Assembly: GCA_902765395.1 (NCBI GenBank)
Contig: CACWZP010000001.1
Span: 62,001 to 126,000, forward strand
Direction of reading: 5' to 3'
DNA from: an uncultured Eubacteriales bacterium
GTDB lineage: Bacteria > Bacillota > Clostridia > Christensenellales > Aristaeellaceae
DNA length: 64,000 bases
Shown here: positions 1 to 7,939 of the stretch, piece after piece
Numbering within the stretch: position 1 is the first letter of the stretch
How the letters are laid out: each line of letters opens with the position of its first letter
Notes under the pieces: generated by a model
Told to the model about the DNA's origin: nothing
What the model saw: the letters and a program-made list of their open reading frames with translations, nothing else
Database searches by the model: none
Translations under genes and position numbers: made by a program

Positions 1-377
1 TGGGCCAGAAGTCGAAGGAGGCCGCGCCCCAGGACGCGGCCCTGGGCCGGGACCTGCAGGACACGCTGCGGGCCAACCGGGACAGGTGCGTGGGCATGGC
101 GGCGAACATGATCGGCGTGGGCAAGCGGGCGATCATCGTGAGCATCGGCCCGGCGGACGTGGTGATGTTCAACCCCGTGCTGCTGGCGAAGGACGCGCCC
201 TATGAGGCGGAGGAGGGCTGTCTGTCGCTGGACGGCACGCGCAAGACCATGCGCTTTCAGAACATCGAGATCGAGTACCGGGACGCGGCCTGGAAGAAGC
301 GCCGCCAGAAGTACTCCGGGTGGATCGCCCAGATCATACAGCACGAGATGGACCACCTGGAGGGCATCATCATATGA
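1..377 (+). CDS. def: Peptide deformylase, 5' end cut by window edge
   Basis: Removes the N-terminal formyl group from nascent proteins in the cytoplasm. The reading frame is open from base 3, so the start lies outside the window; about 124 residues are visible. All three family motifs are present in divergent form: GMAANMIGVGK (for GLAAPQIG), EEGCLSLDG with the metal-binding Cys, and QHEMDHLEGIII with the HExxH metal site. The missing Pro-Gln in motif 1 (AAN instead of AAP) makes this a divergent deformylase. The stop TGA (375-377) lies in an ATGA with an in-frame ATG of the next gene, which suggests translational coupling. Confidence 0.9.
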   Translation, partial: GQKSKEAAPQDAALGRDLQDTLRANRDRCVGMAANMIGVGKRAIIVSIGPADVVMFNPVLLAKDAPYEAEEGCLSLDGTRKTMRFQNIEIEYRDAAWKKRRQKYSGWIAQIIQHEMDHLEGIII

Positions 378-394
378 AGAACGGAGGCCTGAAC

Positions 395-1159
395 ATGAGG
401 GAGATACCGGGGGCATACCTTGAGCCCTGCGCCGGCGCGGGCCGGGTGGAGAGGCTGGATTACGGCGAAAAGTTCCTGCTGGTGTACACGCCCGCGAAGC
501 CGGCAAGGCACATCCTCTACCTGATCCACGGGGGCGGCGGCGACCAGTACGCCTTCTTCTGCCCGGCGTTTCTGAACACCGTGGACCATATGATCGCGGA
601 CGGCCTGCTGGAGCCGTTGTACATGGTTTCGCCCTGCTTCTACGACCCGGCGGAGACGGACAAGACCCCGGCGTCCTCGGGCGTGGCGGTGAAGAAGTTC
701 ATGAGCGAGCTGCGGGATCAGGTCGTGCCGCTGGCGGAGGGCTTCATCGGAAGGAGCTTCGCGCGGAAGGACCGGGCCATCGGCGGGTTCTCCATGGGCG
801 GCGTCACCACCTGGTATGCCTTCATGCGGGCGCTGGACCTGTTCCGCTGGTTCCTGCCGCTGAGCGGCGACTGCTGGGCCTGCGGCGAGAAGGGCGGCGG
901 CGAGCACCCGGCGGAGACCGCGAAGGCGCTGGTCGACGCCATGCGGGAGCAGGGACAGCGCGACTTCCGCATCCACGCCGTCACCGGCTCGAAGGACATC
1001 GCCTTCCCCAACCTGGACGGCCAGATCCGCGCCATGGCGGATTACCCGGAGTTGTTCGGGGACAGGCTGCGCTACGACGTGATGGAGGGCGGCGTCCACG
1101 ATTACGAGACCATCTTCCGCTACCTGTACAACATCCTGCCGGGGGCGTTCGCGGAGTAG
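395..1159 (+). CDS. Alpha/beta-hydrolase esterase (esterase D / feruloyl-esterase-like)
   Basis: Predicted serine ester hydrolase of about 254 aa. Visible are the oxyanion strand YLIHGGGGDQYAFF, the nucleophile elbow GGFSMGG, a late acid region around GSKDIAFPNLDG and a terminal His in GGVHDYETIF, giving a plausible Ser-Asp-His triad. No signal peptide is seen, so it is probably cytoplasmic. The ATG at 395 is preferred because GGAGG (383-387) sits 7 nt upstream. An in-frame ATG at 374 overlaps the deformylase stop and is an alternative. The fold resembles carbohydrate-esterase modules, but the substrate (acyl, acetyl or feruloyl ester) cannot be told. Confidence 0.8.
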   Translation: MREIPGAYLEPCAGAGRVERLDYGEKFLLVYTPAKPARHILYLIHGGGGDQYAFFCPAFLNTVDHMIADGLLEPLYMVSPCFYDPAETDKTPASSGVAVKKFMSELRDQVVPLAEGFIGRSFARKDRAIGGFSMGGVTTWYAFMRALDLFRWFLPLSGDCWACGEKGGGEHPAETAKALVDAMREQGQRDFRIHAVTGSKDIAFPNLDGQIRAMADYPELFGDRLRYDVMEGGVHDYETIFRYLYNILPGAFAE

Positions 1160-1208
1160 GGCGTTGCCACGGATTCCACGAGAATAAATGAAGAACAAAA
1201 AGGGCATA

Positions 1209-1246
1209 GCGAAAGCCCCTTCCGGTTTCCCGGAAGGGGCTTTTCA
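1209..1246. terminator. Bidirectional rho-independent terminator
   Basis: Perfect GC-rich stem with arms AAAGCCCCTTCCGG and CCGGAAGGGGCTTT around a short TTTC loop, with A-run and T-run on either side. It ends the def-esterase unit on the plus strand and could also end the tRNA operon read from the minus strand. Confidence 0.85.
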
Positions 1247-1321
1247 TGGCCCGATCAGCGGACCGCCGCGCGGCGGGGTCGCGCGGTTTCGTCGGAGCCG
1301 AAGGCTTCGGCGAAGATCGAA

Positions 1322-1398
1322 TGGCGATGCGGAAGGGGCTCGAACCCTCGACCTCCAGCGTGACAGGCTGGCATTCTAACCAACTGAACTACCGCACC
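1322..1398 (-). tRNA. tRNA-Asp (anticodon GTC)
   Basis: Last gene of the four-tRNA minus-strand operon. The 7-bp acceptor stem GGTGCGG/CCGCATC (one G-U), D-arm, anticodon loop CTGTCAC (GTC) and TTCGAAC loop are all present. Discriminator G and an encoded CCA are at 1322-1324. Confidence 0.93.
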
Positions 1399-1399
1399 A

Positions 1400-1475
1400 T
1401 GGTGGGCCTTCAGGGACTTGAACCCCGGACCGATCGGTTATGAGCCGACTGCTCTAACCACTGAGCTAAAGGCCC
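1400..1475 (-). tRNA. CAU-anticodon tRNA (elongator Met, or Ile2)
   Basis: A 76-nt cloverleaf with acceptor GGGCCTT/AAGGCCC, anticodon loop CTCATAA (CAT) and encoded CCA. The body resembles clostridial elongator tRNA-Met and also E. coli tRNA-Ile2, where a lysidine-modified CAU reads AUA. The sequence alone does not decide between them; Met is the usual annotation for this type in Clostridia. Confidence 0.85.
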
Positions 1476-1500
1476 TTGATCCCTGTGGGCTTAAATAAAA

Positions 1501-1575
1501 TGGCGACCTCTACGGGACTCGAACCCGTGTTACCGCCGTGAAAGGGCGGTGTCTTAACCGCTTGACCAAGAGGTC
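1501..1575 (-). tRNA. tRNA-Glu (anticodon TTC)
   Basis: A 75-nt cloverleaf: acceptor GACCTCT/AGAGGTC, anticodon loop CTTTCAC (TTC), TTCGAGT loop, discriminator G and encoded CCA. It lies second in the operon read from the promoter at 1691-1720. Confidence 0.93.
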
Positions 1576-1579
1576 GCAG

Positions 1580-1656
1580 TGGTCGGGGTGACAGGATTCG
1601 AACCTGCGGCCCCATGCTCCCAAAGCACGTGCGCTACCAAACTGCGCCACACCCCG
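1580..1656 (-). tRNA. tRNA-Pro (anticodon TGG)
   Basis: A 77-nt cloverleaf: acceptor starting CGGGGTG, anticodon loop CTTTGGGA (TGG), TTCGAAT loop, encoded CCA. First gene of the operon, about 35 nt downstream of the -10 box. It is separated from tRNA-Glu by only 4 nt, so a single processed transcript is expected. Confidence 0.93.
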
Positions 1657-1690
1657 ACAATGGAGGCTGTGCCTCACAAGCAACAGAAAG

Positions 1691-1720
1691 ATTATAGCAT
1701 GTGGGTGGTTGGATTGTCAA
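1691..1720 (-). promoter_or_regulatory. Consensus promoter of the tRNA operon
   Basis: Read on the minus strand: TTGACA (1715-1720), 18-nt spacer, TATAAT (1691-1696). Both hexamers match sigma-A consensus, as expected for a strong stable-RNA promoter. Confidence 0.9.
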
Positions 1721-2282
1721 GCCCTTGGCGCGTATATTTTTCGCAAAGTCGCCGCCCTGGCGGGCCTTTTCGCGGGGATGGGAGGGCGGCGCGGCGGGGC
1801 TCCGGCGGATCGCCGGGAGCCCAGGCGGCTGGCCTCCCATGAAAACTGCGCAGACGCGGGATAGACAAAAAATGAGCTATTTTATAAGGATTTTAATTAG
1901 GATAAGCGGAAAATACGCAAAGTAGACATTAAAAACCGGGTGTTCAGCAGAAAAATAGATCGGTTTCGATGAAACAGGCCGAATATGCCCGAATTATGAC
2001 AGGTATTTCAAAGGTTTATCGAGATTAAGCGGCTTTTGGACTTAGTTGAATCATATTTTGTTGTGTTGAGAAAATACAGAGCGATCAGGCCGCGTTTTTA
2101 TGTTAAATAGACGGTTTCGATCCCCTGTCCACGGGGCCCAAGGGGGAGAAAGCGGCGGGCCGACCTCCCGGAAATTAGCGAAATGTGCCCGAAATGGGAT
2201 GGATTTCCGGGACAGAGGAAGAAAGTAGACACAGAATTAATCGAAGTAGATATGATAACGTGGATAATTTGAAAAAGTAGAC
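1721..2282. other. Non-coding stretch with a degenerate duplicated segment
   Basis: No convincing gene. From about 1860 the sequence becomes much more AT-rich than the backbone. Two related segments are visible. Around 1950-2010, AAATAGATCGGTTTCGAT is followed by GAATATGCCCGAATTATG. Around 2100-2210, AAATAGACGGTTTCGAT is followed by GAAATGTGCCCGAAATGGG. The heptamer AGTAGAC recurs near 1921, 2224 and 2275. The role is unknown. Confidence 0.5.
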
Positions 2283-2312
2283 AAAAACAACGGCCCGCCA
2301 CAGCGGGCCGAA
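2283..2312 (-). terminator. Terminator of the ABC importer operon
   Basis: Read on the minus strand: stem CGGCCCGC/GCGGGCCG followed by TTGTTTTTGT. It lies 15 nt beyond the stop of the ATP-binding gene. Confidence 0.8.
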
Positions 2313-2326
2313 AGGGCGTTTTGGGC

Positions 2327-2917
2327 TCATTTTTCCCGGGATTCCATCCGCAGCACCAGGGCGTCGAAGTCGCCGGCGTCTCCGGGGTCGTGGGTGACCA
2401 GCAGCACCGTGCGCCCCGCCAGCAGGGGCCGGGCGAAGCGTATGGCGGCGTGCCGGGTGTCGGCGTCCAGGCCCTTGAAGGGCTCGTCCAGCAACACCAG
2501 CTTCGAGGGGAACAGCAGCGCCCGGGCCAGGGCGACCCGCCGCCGCATGCCGCCGCTGAACTCCCGCACGGGCTTGTCCAGGTCGCCGCCCAGGCCGAGG
2601 GCGGCCAGAGCCTCCCCGATGCGCCCGTCCCGCTCCGGCGCATTCCTCAGCACCGAGCGCAGGCAGTCCGCCGCAGTCAGCTGCGGGGGCAGCCGGTCCT
2701 CCTGGAACACCATGCCGATCCCGCCCTCGGGCACGCCCGCGATGGTTCCGGCGTCGGGCCGCTCCAGGGCGGCGATCAGCCGGAGCAGGGTGGTCTTGCC
2801 GCAGCCGGACCGCCCTTCGATGGCGGTGACGCGCCCCTCGGGGAAGGTGTGGCTGAAGCCGTCCAGCACCACGTGGTCGCCGTAGGCCTTCGACAGGTTT
2901 TTCACCTCCAGGTTCAC
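2327..2917 (-). CDS. ABC importer ATP-binding protein (SsuB/TauB/ThiZ type)
   Basis: ATPase subunit powering the importer formed with the two genes upstream. 196 aa, a single minimal nucleotide-binding domain. Walker A GRSGCGKTT near residue 35, Q-loop VFQEDRLPP, signature FSGGMRRRVALARAL, Walker B LVLLDEPFKGLD and H-loop THD are all intact. It starts with GTG, and its first bases overlap the permease stop as GTGA (2914-2917), so translation is coupled. At 196 aa it is shorter than typical SsuB (about 240-260 aa), lacking a C-terminal extension. Confidence 0.88.
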   Translation of the reverse strand: MNLEVKNLSKAYGDHVVLDGFSHTFPEGRVTAIEGRSGCGKTTLLRLIAALERPDAGTIAGVPEGGIGMVFQEDRLPPQLTAADCLRSVLRNAPERDGRIGEALAALGLGGDLDKPVREFSGGMRRRVALARALLFPSKLVLLDEPFKGLDADTRHAAIRFARPLLAGRTVLLVTHDPGDAGDFDALVLRMESREK

Positions 2918-3669
2918 AGCCGCTCACCCGCCCTTCCGATGGCCCTCAAGCCCAGCTTCAATACTTTCGCGCATCCGGCGCTGATCAGCACGATGGCCAG
3001 CGTCCAGGCGAACAGGTCCGGGGTGGCCAGGTAGACCTTGGCCCTGTACAGCTTTTCGCCCACCGACCCGCCGGGGATGCCGATCACCTCCGCAGCCACG
3101 CCGCTCTTCCAGGCCAGCCCGATGGACACCGACAGCGCCGAGGCCACGCTGGGCAGCGCGGCGGGCAGGTCGATGGTCTTGAACCGGTTCCAGCGGCCCA
3201 TGCGGAACACCCGGGCCATCTCCTTCAGCTTCGGGTCGATCTGGCGGATGCCGTCCAGCGTGCCGGCGTAGATCACCGGCAGCACGATCACGAAGGCGAT
3301 CAGTATGCTCAGCCGCCGGGAGGGCACCCAGATCAGCGCGGCGATCACGAAGGACGCCACCGGCACCGAGCGCATGGCGGCGAGCAGGGGAGAGAGCAGC
3401 GCCGACACGAATTCCACCTTCCCGGCCAGCATCGCCAGCGCCATGCCGGCCAGGCTCGCCAGCGCGAAGCCGGCGAGGATGTGGCCCAGCGTGAACAGCA
3501 GCGAGCGCCAGAAGTCCGCCGTCCGGACCAGCGCCCACAGCCGCGCCAGCGTCGCCGCCGGGGAGGCCAGCAGTATGGGCTGGCCCACGGCCATGCTCAG
3601 CGCCTGCCACACCGCCAGCCAGAACGCCGTCGCGAGGACGGACCTGAGTTTCGGGGAGATGTTTTTCAT
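2914..3669 (-). CDS. ABC importer permease (SsuC/TauC/ThiX type)
   Basis: Inner-membrane channel subunit, 251 aa, with about six hydrophobic segments of the BPD_transp_1 type. The EAA-like cytoplasmic loop is seen around EMARVFRMGRWNRFKTIDLP. The ATG at 3669 is chosen because GAGGTGG lies just upstream and the first transmembrane segment follows directly; a longer in-frame extension to 3759 has no hydrophobic or conserved content. Middle gene of a three-gene operon. Confidence 0.87.
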   Translation of the reverse strand: MKNISPKLRSVLATAFWLAVWQALSMAVGQPILLASPAATLARLWALVRTADFWRSLLFTLGHILAGFALASLAGMALAMLAGKVEFVSALLSPLLAAMRSVPVASFVIAALIWVPSRRLSILIAFVIVLPVIYAGTLDGIRQIDPKLKEMARVFRMGRWNRFKTIDLPAALPSVASALSVSIGLAWKSGVAAEVIGIPGGSVGEKLYRAKVYLATPDLFAWTLAIVLISAGCAKVLKLGLRAIGRAGERL

Positions 3670-3759
3670 GGGACACCACCTCTTATGAATATCGGCAGGC
3701 ATGGATGCCTGCCGAATCAGGGCAGCGGAGGGGGACGGAGCGCCTCCTTCGCAACTCAA

Positions 3760-4704
3760 TCAATAGTAGAAATCCTCGCCCGGCAGCGCGCCGCCCACGG
3801 AGGTGGGGTCCTGATCGAACAGCACCGCCAGGTAGCCGCCGAGCTTTGCCTTCAGGTCCTCGCCGTCGATGAAGGTGATGTTGCAATAGGGCAGGGCCTT
3901 CTCGGCGGGGCCGGCTTCGAAGATTTCGAACTCGCCGATCAGCTGGGCGGCGTCGTGCCCGTTCTGCTGCACGAAGATCACGCTTTCGCGATAGTCGTCC
4001 ATGAACTTCGCCACGGCCTCGGGGTTCTGCTCGACGAAGTCCGCCCGGGCCACGGCGATGCCGGTGACCAGCGTGGAGGGGGCCTCGGCGTCCACCTGCA
4101 GTTCATCCCAGGCCTCGGTCAGGTCCAGCGCCGGGCGCAGGTCCTCCGCCTTGGTCATGGCCACGGTGGCGAAGGGCTGGGGCAGCATGGCCACCAGGCT
4201 CTCGTCCTGCAGCAGGGCCGCCAGGCACTCGGTGTGCTCGCTCTTGTATTCGATGGTCAGGTCCTTCTCCGGGTCGAGGCCGTTGCCGCGCAGGATGTAG
4301 TTCAGCGCGTATTCCGGGGTGGCGCCCTTGCCGGAGGCCACCAGCGTGCGGCCCTTCAGGTCGGCGATGCTGTTGATTTCCTCGCCGCGCTCCATGATGT
4401 AGAGCACGCCCAGGGTGTTGATGGCCAGCGCGCGGATGCCGCCCTCGGTCTTGTTGTACAGCACGGAGCCCAGGTTAGCGGGCACGGCGGCGATGTCCAG
4501 CTCGCCCTTCACCAGCATCGGCACGATCTCGTCCGGCGCGCCGCAGAGGGTGAATTCATAGTCGTCAGCCTTGTCCTTCATCATCTCCACCATGCCCATG
4601 GCGGTGGGGCCCTTCAGCGCGCCCACGCGCACGGCCTCCGCCATCGCGGCGGGCAGCAGCAGGACGGACAGAACGACGATCAGGGAAACGATTTTGCGAA
4701 GCAT
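3760..4704 (-). CDS. ABC importer substrate-binding protein (NMT1/THI5-like)
   Basis: Exported binding protein of 314 aa that should deliver a small organic substrate to the permease. The N-terminus MLRKIVSLIVVLSVLLL is a signal peptide with a likely cleavage after AMAEA. No lipobox cysteine is visible, which is unusual for a Gram-positive binding protein and leaves its anchoring unclear. The mature part has the NMT1 pattern (VRVGALKGPTAMGMVEMM, GELDIAAVPANLG, GRTLVASGKGATPEYAL). Members transport nitrate, sulfonates, taurine or thiamine precursors; the substrate cannot be assigned here. Confidence 0.85.
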   Translation of the reverse strand: MLRKIVSLIVVLSVLLLPAAMAEAVRVGALKGPTAMGMVEMMKDKADDYEFTLCGAPDEIVPMLVKGELDIAAVPANLGSVLYNKTEGGIRALAINTLGVLYIMERGEEINSIADLKGRTLVASGKGATPEYALNYILRGNGLDPEKDLTIEYKSEHTECLAALLQDESLVAMLPQPFATVAMTKAEDLRPALDLTEAWDELQVDAEAPSTLVTGIAVARADFVEQNPEAVAKFMDDYRESVIFVQQNGHDAAQLIGEFEIFEAGPAEKALPYCNITFIDGEDLKAKLGGYLAVLFDQDPTSVGGALPGEDFYY

Positions 4705-4721
4705 TGGTTTTACCTTCTTTC

Positions 4722-4771
4722 ATTATATAGGGTCACGCGATCATTATATCACCCTAACCCCGCCAATGCAA
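4722..4771 (-). promoter_or_regulatory. Promoter region of the ABC importer operon
   Basis: Read on the minus strand: TTGCAT (4766-4771), 17-nt spacer, TATAAT (4743-4748). A second TATAAT is at 4722-4727. The segment between is framed by GGGT and ACCC, a possible weak inverted repeat for a regulator. Confidence 0.6.
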
Positions 4772-4874
4772 TGCGCGGGGCGGCGGAGAGGGGCAAATTC
4801 CCGTGTTAAAATATGACAACAGTTTGACAAACAGGGGCTTCTTTGGAGGAATTGTAATAAAAATGAAACAATTT

Positions 4875-4914
4875 GCCCTGCTCCATGGACAGGGCCAAAT
4901 GTGTGTGGTACAAT
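4875..4914 (+). promoter_or_regulatory. Promoter of the CHAP protein gene with inverted repeat
   Basis: TGGACA (4886-4891), 17-nt spacer, TACAAT (4909-4914). The inverted repeat GCCCTG/CAGGGC (4875-4880 and 4890-4895) straddles the -35 box and could be an operator. Confidence 0.65.
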
Positions 4915-5004
4915 ATTCAAGTAACATTGGAAATGATAGGATTACCATCAAAAGTGCGCCCGCCGGGATAAGTTCGAACCGGCCGGACACAAGGGGGAGA
5001 CGAT

Positions 5005-6552
5005 ATGAAATTCAACCGATTCCTGGCAACGCTGTGCGCGCTGGTGCTGCTGCTTACAAGCATGACCGCGGCGCTGCCGGCCTTTGCCGATGATCCGCCT
5101 GCGGCGGAGCAGCCCGCCCCGGCGCCTGATCCGGCACCCGCCCCGGCTACGAACCCGGATCCCGCCCCGGCGACGAACCCGGACCCCGCCCCGGCGACGA
5201 ACCCGGACCCCGCCCCGGCATCCGACCCAGAGCCCGCCGAGCAGCCTTCCGAAGCGCCTGAGGCGGAGAAGCCGACCGAGGCACCCACGGAGGAGCCGAC
5301 CCCCGCGCCCACCGAGGAACCGACCCCGGAGCCCACGGCTGAGCCGACCCCCACGCCCCTGCCCCCGGTGAAGCTTCACGACCTGAGGGCGGACAAGCAG
5401 GAAATCGCCCTCGGCAAGGCGGCGCACTTCACGCTCCAGGCGGAGAACGCCGAGCGCGTGGAATGGAGCGCCCGCCGCAGTGACGGCCTGGACGGCGGCT
5501 CCGGCAGCTGCTCGGGCGGCGCGTTCGACTGGACGCCCGGACAGTCCGGCATCTACACCGTGGAAGTGACCGCCGTGGGCGGCGACATGACCACCGTCTC
5601 CCAGAAGTGCCAGGTCACCGTCCGCGACGGCAAGCTGTTCGTCAAGGTCAAGCCCATCTGGAAATGGGCCAGGGTCGGCGATCTGGACCTGATGTACGAG
5701 CTCACCGTCACCGGCGGCGTGGAGCCCTACAGCGCAAGCATCGAGATCGAGTACAAAAAGAAGAAGTTCTACACCAGCAACGTGCTGGAGTCCAAGGTGC
5801 AGGTTGGCGCGGAGGGCTATGGCGACCACAAGCTGACCCTGAAGGTGACCGACGCCACCGGCACGGTGGCCCAGGACGACGCCGTGATCAAGGCCTCCGA
5901 CGACAAGAAGGATGACGCCCCCTCGCTGCCGAGGCTGAGAAAGGACATGACCTTCGCCGAGCGCGTAGTGGCTGTGGCCAGGTCCCAGGTGGGCTATGAG
6001 GAGAGCGAGCACAACTTCATCGTCCGCGACGACAAGACCCGGCAGGGTTGGAGCTTCTACGGCCAGTGGGCCGGGATGCCCTTCGAGGAATGGTGCGCCA
6101 TGTTCGCCAGCTACTGCCTGGAGATGGCGGGCGTTCCCCGCTGGATGATGCCTCAGGAGGCCAACTGCAACCGCTGGAAGAACAAGCTGGGCAAGCGCTA
6201 CATAGACGACGAGGACGAGTACATCCCCGAGCCCGGCGACCTGATCTTCTTCCATCACGACCGCGTTTCAAAGGATCCCAACTTCCCGAACCACGTGGGC
6301 ATCGTGGTGGACTACGACCCCGAGAAGGATCTGGTCTACACCGTGGAGGGCAACGCCGGCGCGGCGGTCCGCAACCGCGTTTACGCCCGCAGCAACTCCG
6401 TGATCGTGGGCTACGCCAGCATCGGCTATTGCATGAAGCGCTGGGACAAGGTCTATCTCCAGCGCCTGCGCGACCAGCTGGCCAGCGACCGCGCCAAGAG
6501 GACCGCGATAAACGATCAGAGGCAGCAGAAGGTTTCCAAGGGAACGCACTGA
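5005..6552 (+). CDS. Secreted Pro-rich protein with CHAP/NlpC-P60-type amidase domain
   Basis: Exported protein of 515 aa, probably a cell-wall hydrolase. Signal peptide at residues 1-28 ending ALPAFAD. Residues about 30-125 are a low-complexity Pro/Ala/Glu linker with in-frame repeats (PAPATNPD units, then TEEPTPAP-type units), like a wall-spanning spacer. One or two Ig-like beta domains follow (about 125-300). The C-terminal 300-490 region has EWCAMFASYCLEMAG with a catalytic-type Cys near residue 364, PGDLIFF, and NHVGIVVDY with the partner His near 430, as in CHAP amidases. No choline-binding or LPXTG anchor is seen. GGGGGAG precedes the ATG. Confidence 0.82.
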   Translation: MKFNRFLATLCALVLLLTSMTAALPAFADDPPAAEQPAPAPDPAPAPATNPDPAPATNPDPAPATNPDPAPASDPEPAEQPSEAPEAEKPTEAPTEEPTPAPTEEPTPEPTAEPTPTPLPPVKLHDLRADKQEIALGKAAHFTLQAENAERVEWSARRSDGLDGGSGSCSGGAFDWTPGQSGIYTVEVTAVGGDMTTVSQKCQVTVRDGKLFVKVKPIWKWARVGDLDLMYELTVTGGVEPYSASIEIEYKKKKFYTSNVLESKVQVGAEGYGDHKLTLKVTDATGTVAQDDAVIKASDDKKDDAPSLPRLRKDMTFAERVVAVARSQVGYEESEHNFIVRDDKTRQGWSFYGQWAGMPFEEWCAMFASYCLEMAGVPRWMMPQEANCNRWKNKLGKRYIDDEDEYIPEPGDLIFFHHDRVSKDPNFPNHVGIVVDYDPEKDLVYTVEGNAGAAVRNRVYARSNSVIVGYASIGYCMKRWDKVYLQRLRDQLASDRAKRTAINDQRQQKVSKGTH

Positions 6553-6558
6553 ACAAAA

Positions 6559-6592
6559 CAAACAGCGACGCCGATCACGGTGTCGCTGTTTG
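6559..6592 (+). terminator. Terminator after the CHAP protein gene
   Basis: Stem AAACAGCGAC/GTCGCTGTTT with a GC-rich loop, directly after the stop codon. Confidence 0.8.
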
Positions 6593-6615
6593 CCGTTGAT
6601 AAAGCCCGCAAACGC

Positions 6616-6655
6616 AAAAATCTCTGCTGATGAAAGAGGATCGGCAGAGATTTTG
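6616..6655. terminator. Second hairpin, terminator-like
   Basis: Stem AAAATCTCTGC/GCAGAGATTTT with a 16-nt loop, 25 nt after the previous terminator. It could act as a back-up terminator. Confidence 0.5.
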
Positions 6656-6687
6656 GTTCTTCACGGAAAGTTGGGGAATTGAGAAAG

Positions 6688-6810
6688 CCCCCTCTCCGCC
6701 CTTCAGGCACCTCTTCCCCTCACGGGGGCGAGGCAAGGCTCCAGTTTATTGCTTGGCTCTCCCCCGTGAGGGGGAGAGCTGGCAGCCGAAGGCTGACTGA
6801 GAGGGGGTAT
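6688..6810. repeat. Dispersed-type intergenic inverted repeat
   Basis: Starts with CCTCTCCGCCC and ends with CTGACTGAGAGGGGG. An inner palindrome CTCTCCCCCGTGAGGG lies at 6757-6778, with a related inverted segment at 6711-6732. The composition and CTGACTGAGAGG end recall dispersed palindromic elements of gut Clostridia. Only one copy of this exact form is in the window. Confidence 0.55.
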
Positions 6811-6936
6811 TCCCCGGAAAAACGTGATGAACCGAGATTTTTGCTTGCTGTGTTGGCTGTGCCCGCAAAACGCGGTCACTTGCGACAGGGCAAGCTCCCT
6901 TTTTTGCGGGCTTGCCGCCTTGCCTTGCAGACCTTC

Positions 6937-7671
6937 TCAACGGCCCTTTGCAATGCTGTCCGCGGTCAAATCCTTCACCACCTCCGCCGCGATGACCAGG
7001 CCCATGGCGGAGGGCACGAAGGCGGTGCTGCCGGGGATGCTGCGGCGGGGATGGGGGCCGCTGTCCTCGATGGGCGCGCCCTTGGCCTCCGCGGGCGGCT
7101 CGGTGGACCAGGCCGCCTTCAACTTCTTCACGCCCCGCTTTTTCAGCTCCCGGCGCATCACCCGCGCCAGCGGGCAGACGGAGGTCTTTGATATGTCCGT
7201 CACCCGCAGCTGGGTGGGGTCCAGCTTGTTGCCCGCGCCCATGGCGCTGATGATCGGCACGCCCAGGGCTTCGCAGCGAACGGTCAGCTCCAGCTTGGCG
7301 GCCACGGTGTCCACCGCGTCCACCACGTAGTCGAAGCCGGACAGGTCCACCTCGCCCGCGTTCTCCGGCGTGTAGAACATCCGGCGGGGGACGACCGCGC
7401 AATCCGGCGCGATGCTGCGCACCCGCTCGGCCATGGCCTCGACCTTGCTTTGGCCCAGGGTGTCGTGGGTGGCGATGATCTGGCGGTTCAGGTTGGTCAG
7501 GCTCACCGCGTCGTCGTCGAACAGCGTCAGGCTTCCCACGCCGCTTCGGGCCAGGGCCTCCACCACGTAGCCGCCCACGCCGCCCACGCCGAACACCGCC
7601 ACCCGCGCCGCGGCCAGCTTTTCCATCGCCGCCGCGCCCAGCAGCAGCTCCGTCCGCGCAAACTGATCCAT
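6937..7671 (-). CDS. tcdA: tRNA threonylcarbamoyladenosine dehydratase (ThiF/MoeB/E1-like)
   Basis: ATP-dependent enzyme of the E1-like superfamily. TcdA/CsdL converts t6A at tRNA position 37 into its cyclic form. 244 aa. Visible are the adenylate-binding loop FGVGGVGGYVVEALARSG, DDDAVSLTNLNRQ (the Asp and NRQ of the family) and DYVVDAVDTVAAK. A late cysteine lies in SVCPLARVMRRELKKRG, a segment typical of TcdA rather than MoeB. The start at 7671 is fixed by a perfect AAGGAGG 7 nt upstream; the longer open frame beyond it has no coding look. Confidence 0.87.
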   Translation of the reverse strand: MDQFARTELLLGAAAMEKLAAARVAVFGVGGVGGYVVEALARSGVGSLTLFDDDAVSLTNLNRQIIATHDTLGQSKVEAMAERVRSIAPDCAVVPRRMFYTPENAGEVDLSGFDYVVDAVDTVAAKLELTVRCEALGVPIISAMGAGNKLDPTQLRVTDISKTSVCPLARVMRRELKKRGVKKLKAAWSTEPPAEAKGAPIEDSGPHPRRSIPGSTAFVPSAMGLVIAAEVVKDLTADSIAKGR

Positions 7672-7723
7672 GGGAAAACCTCCTTGAAGTGTTCTGTCGC
7701 AGATTATGTATACAGTCCTCGAA

Positions 7724-7808
7724 TTGAATCCGGAAGATGCTTCGCTTCGCTCAGGATGACAGGCTTTTGACGCGACGGTGTCATTCTGAGCGGAGGCGAA
7801 GAATCCTT
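7724..7808. repeat. Dispersed palindromic repeat, family R2, copy 1
   Basis: Left half GAATCCGGAAG...CTCAGGATGACA and right half TGTCATTCTGAG...GAAGAATCC form an imperfect inverted repeat. Related copies are at about 8197-8285 and 25676-25745. Confidence 0.75.
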
Positions 7809-7867
7809 GCCCGTTTTTTTGAGAACAGTATAAATGCTTCATATTAAATCCGTGCGGTGATTGGCGC

Positions 7868-7896
7868 TTGCCTTTTTCGCGGCAAGGTACTATAAT
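7868..7896 (+). promoter_or_regulatory. Promoter of the 79-aa protein gene
   Basis: TTGCCT (7868-7873), 17-nt spacer, TATAAT (7891-7896), 44 nt before the start codon. Confidence 0.75.
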
Positions 7897-7939
7897 AATG
7901 GAAAGAAGCGCACACGCGCCGCGAAAGGAGAAGATACAA

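Noticed and set aside
3481..4809. A 442-codon plus-strand open frame opposite the ABC importer genes
   Set aside because: It is antisense to two complete transporter genes and has a compositionally biased translation without domains.
4863..5093. Small open frame starting MKQFALLHGQGQ before the CHAP gene
   Set aside because: It overlaps the promoter of the CHAP gene, and its second half is the CHAP gene in another frame.
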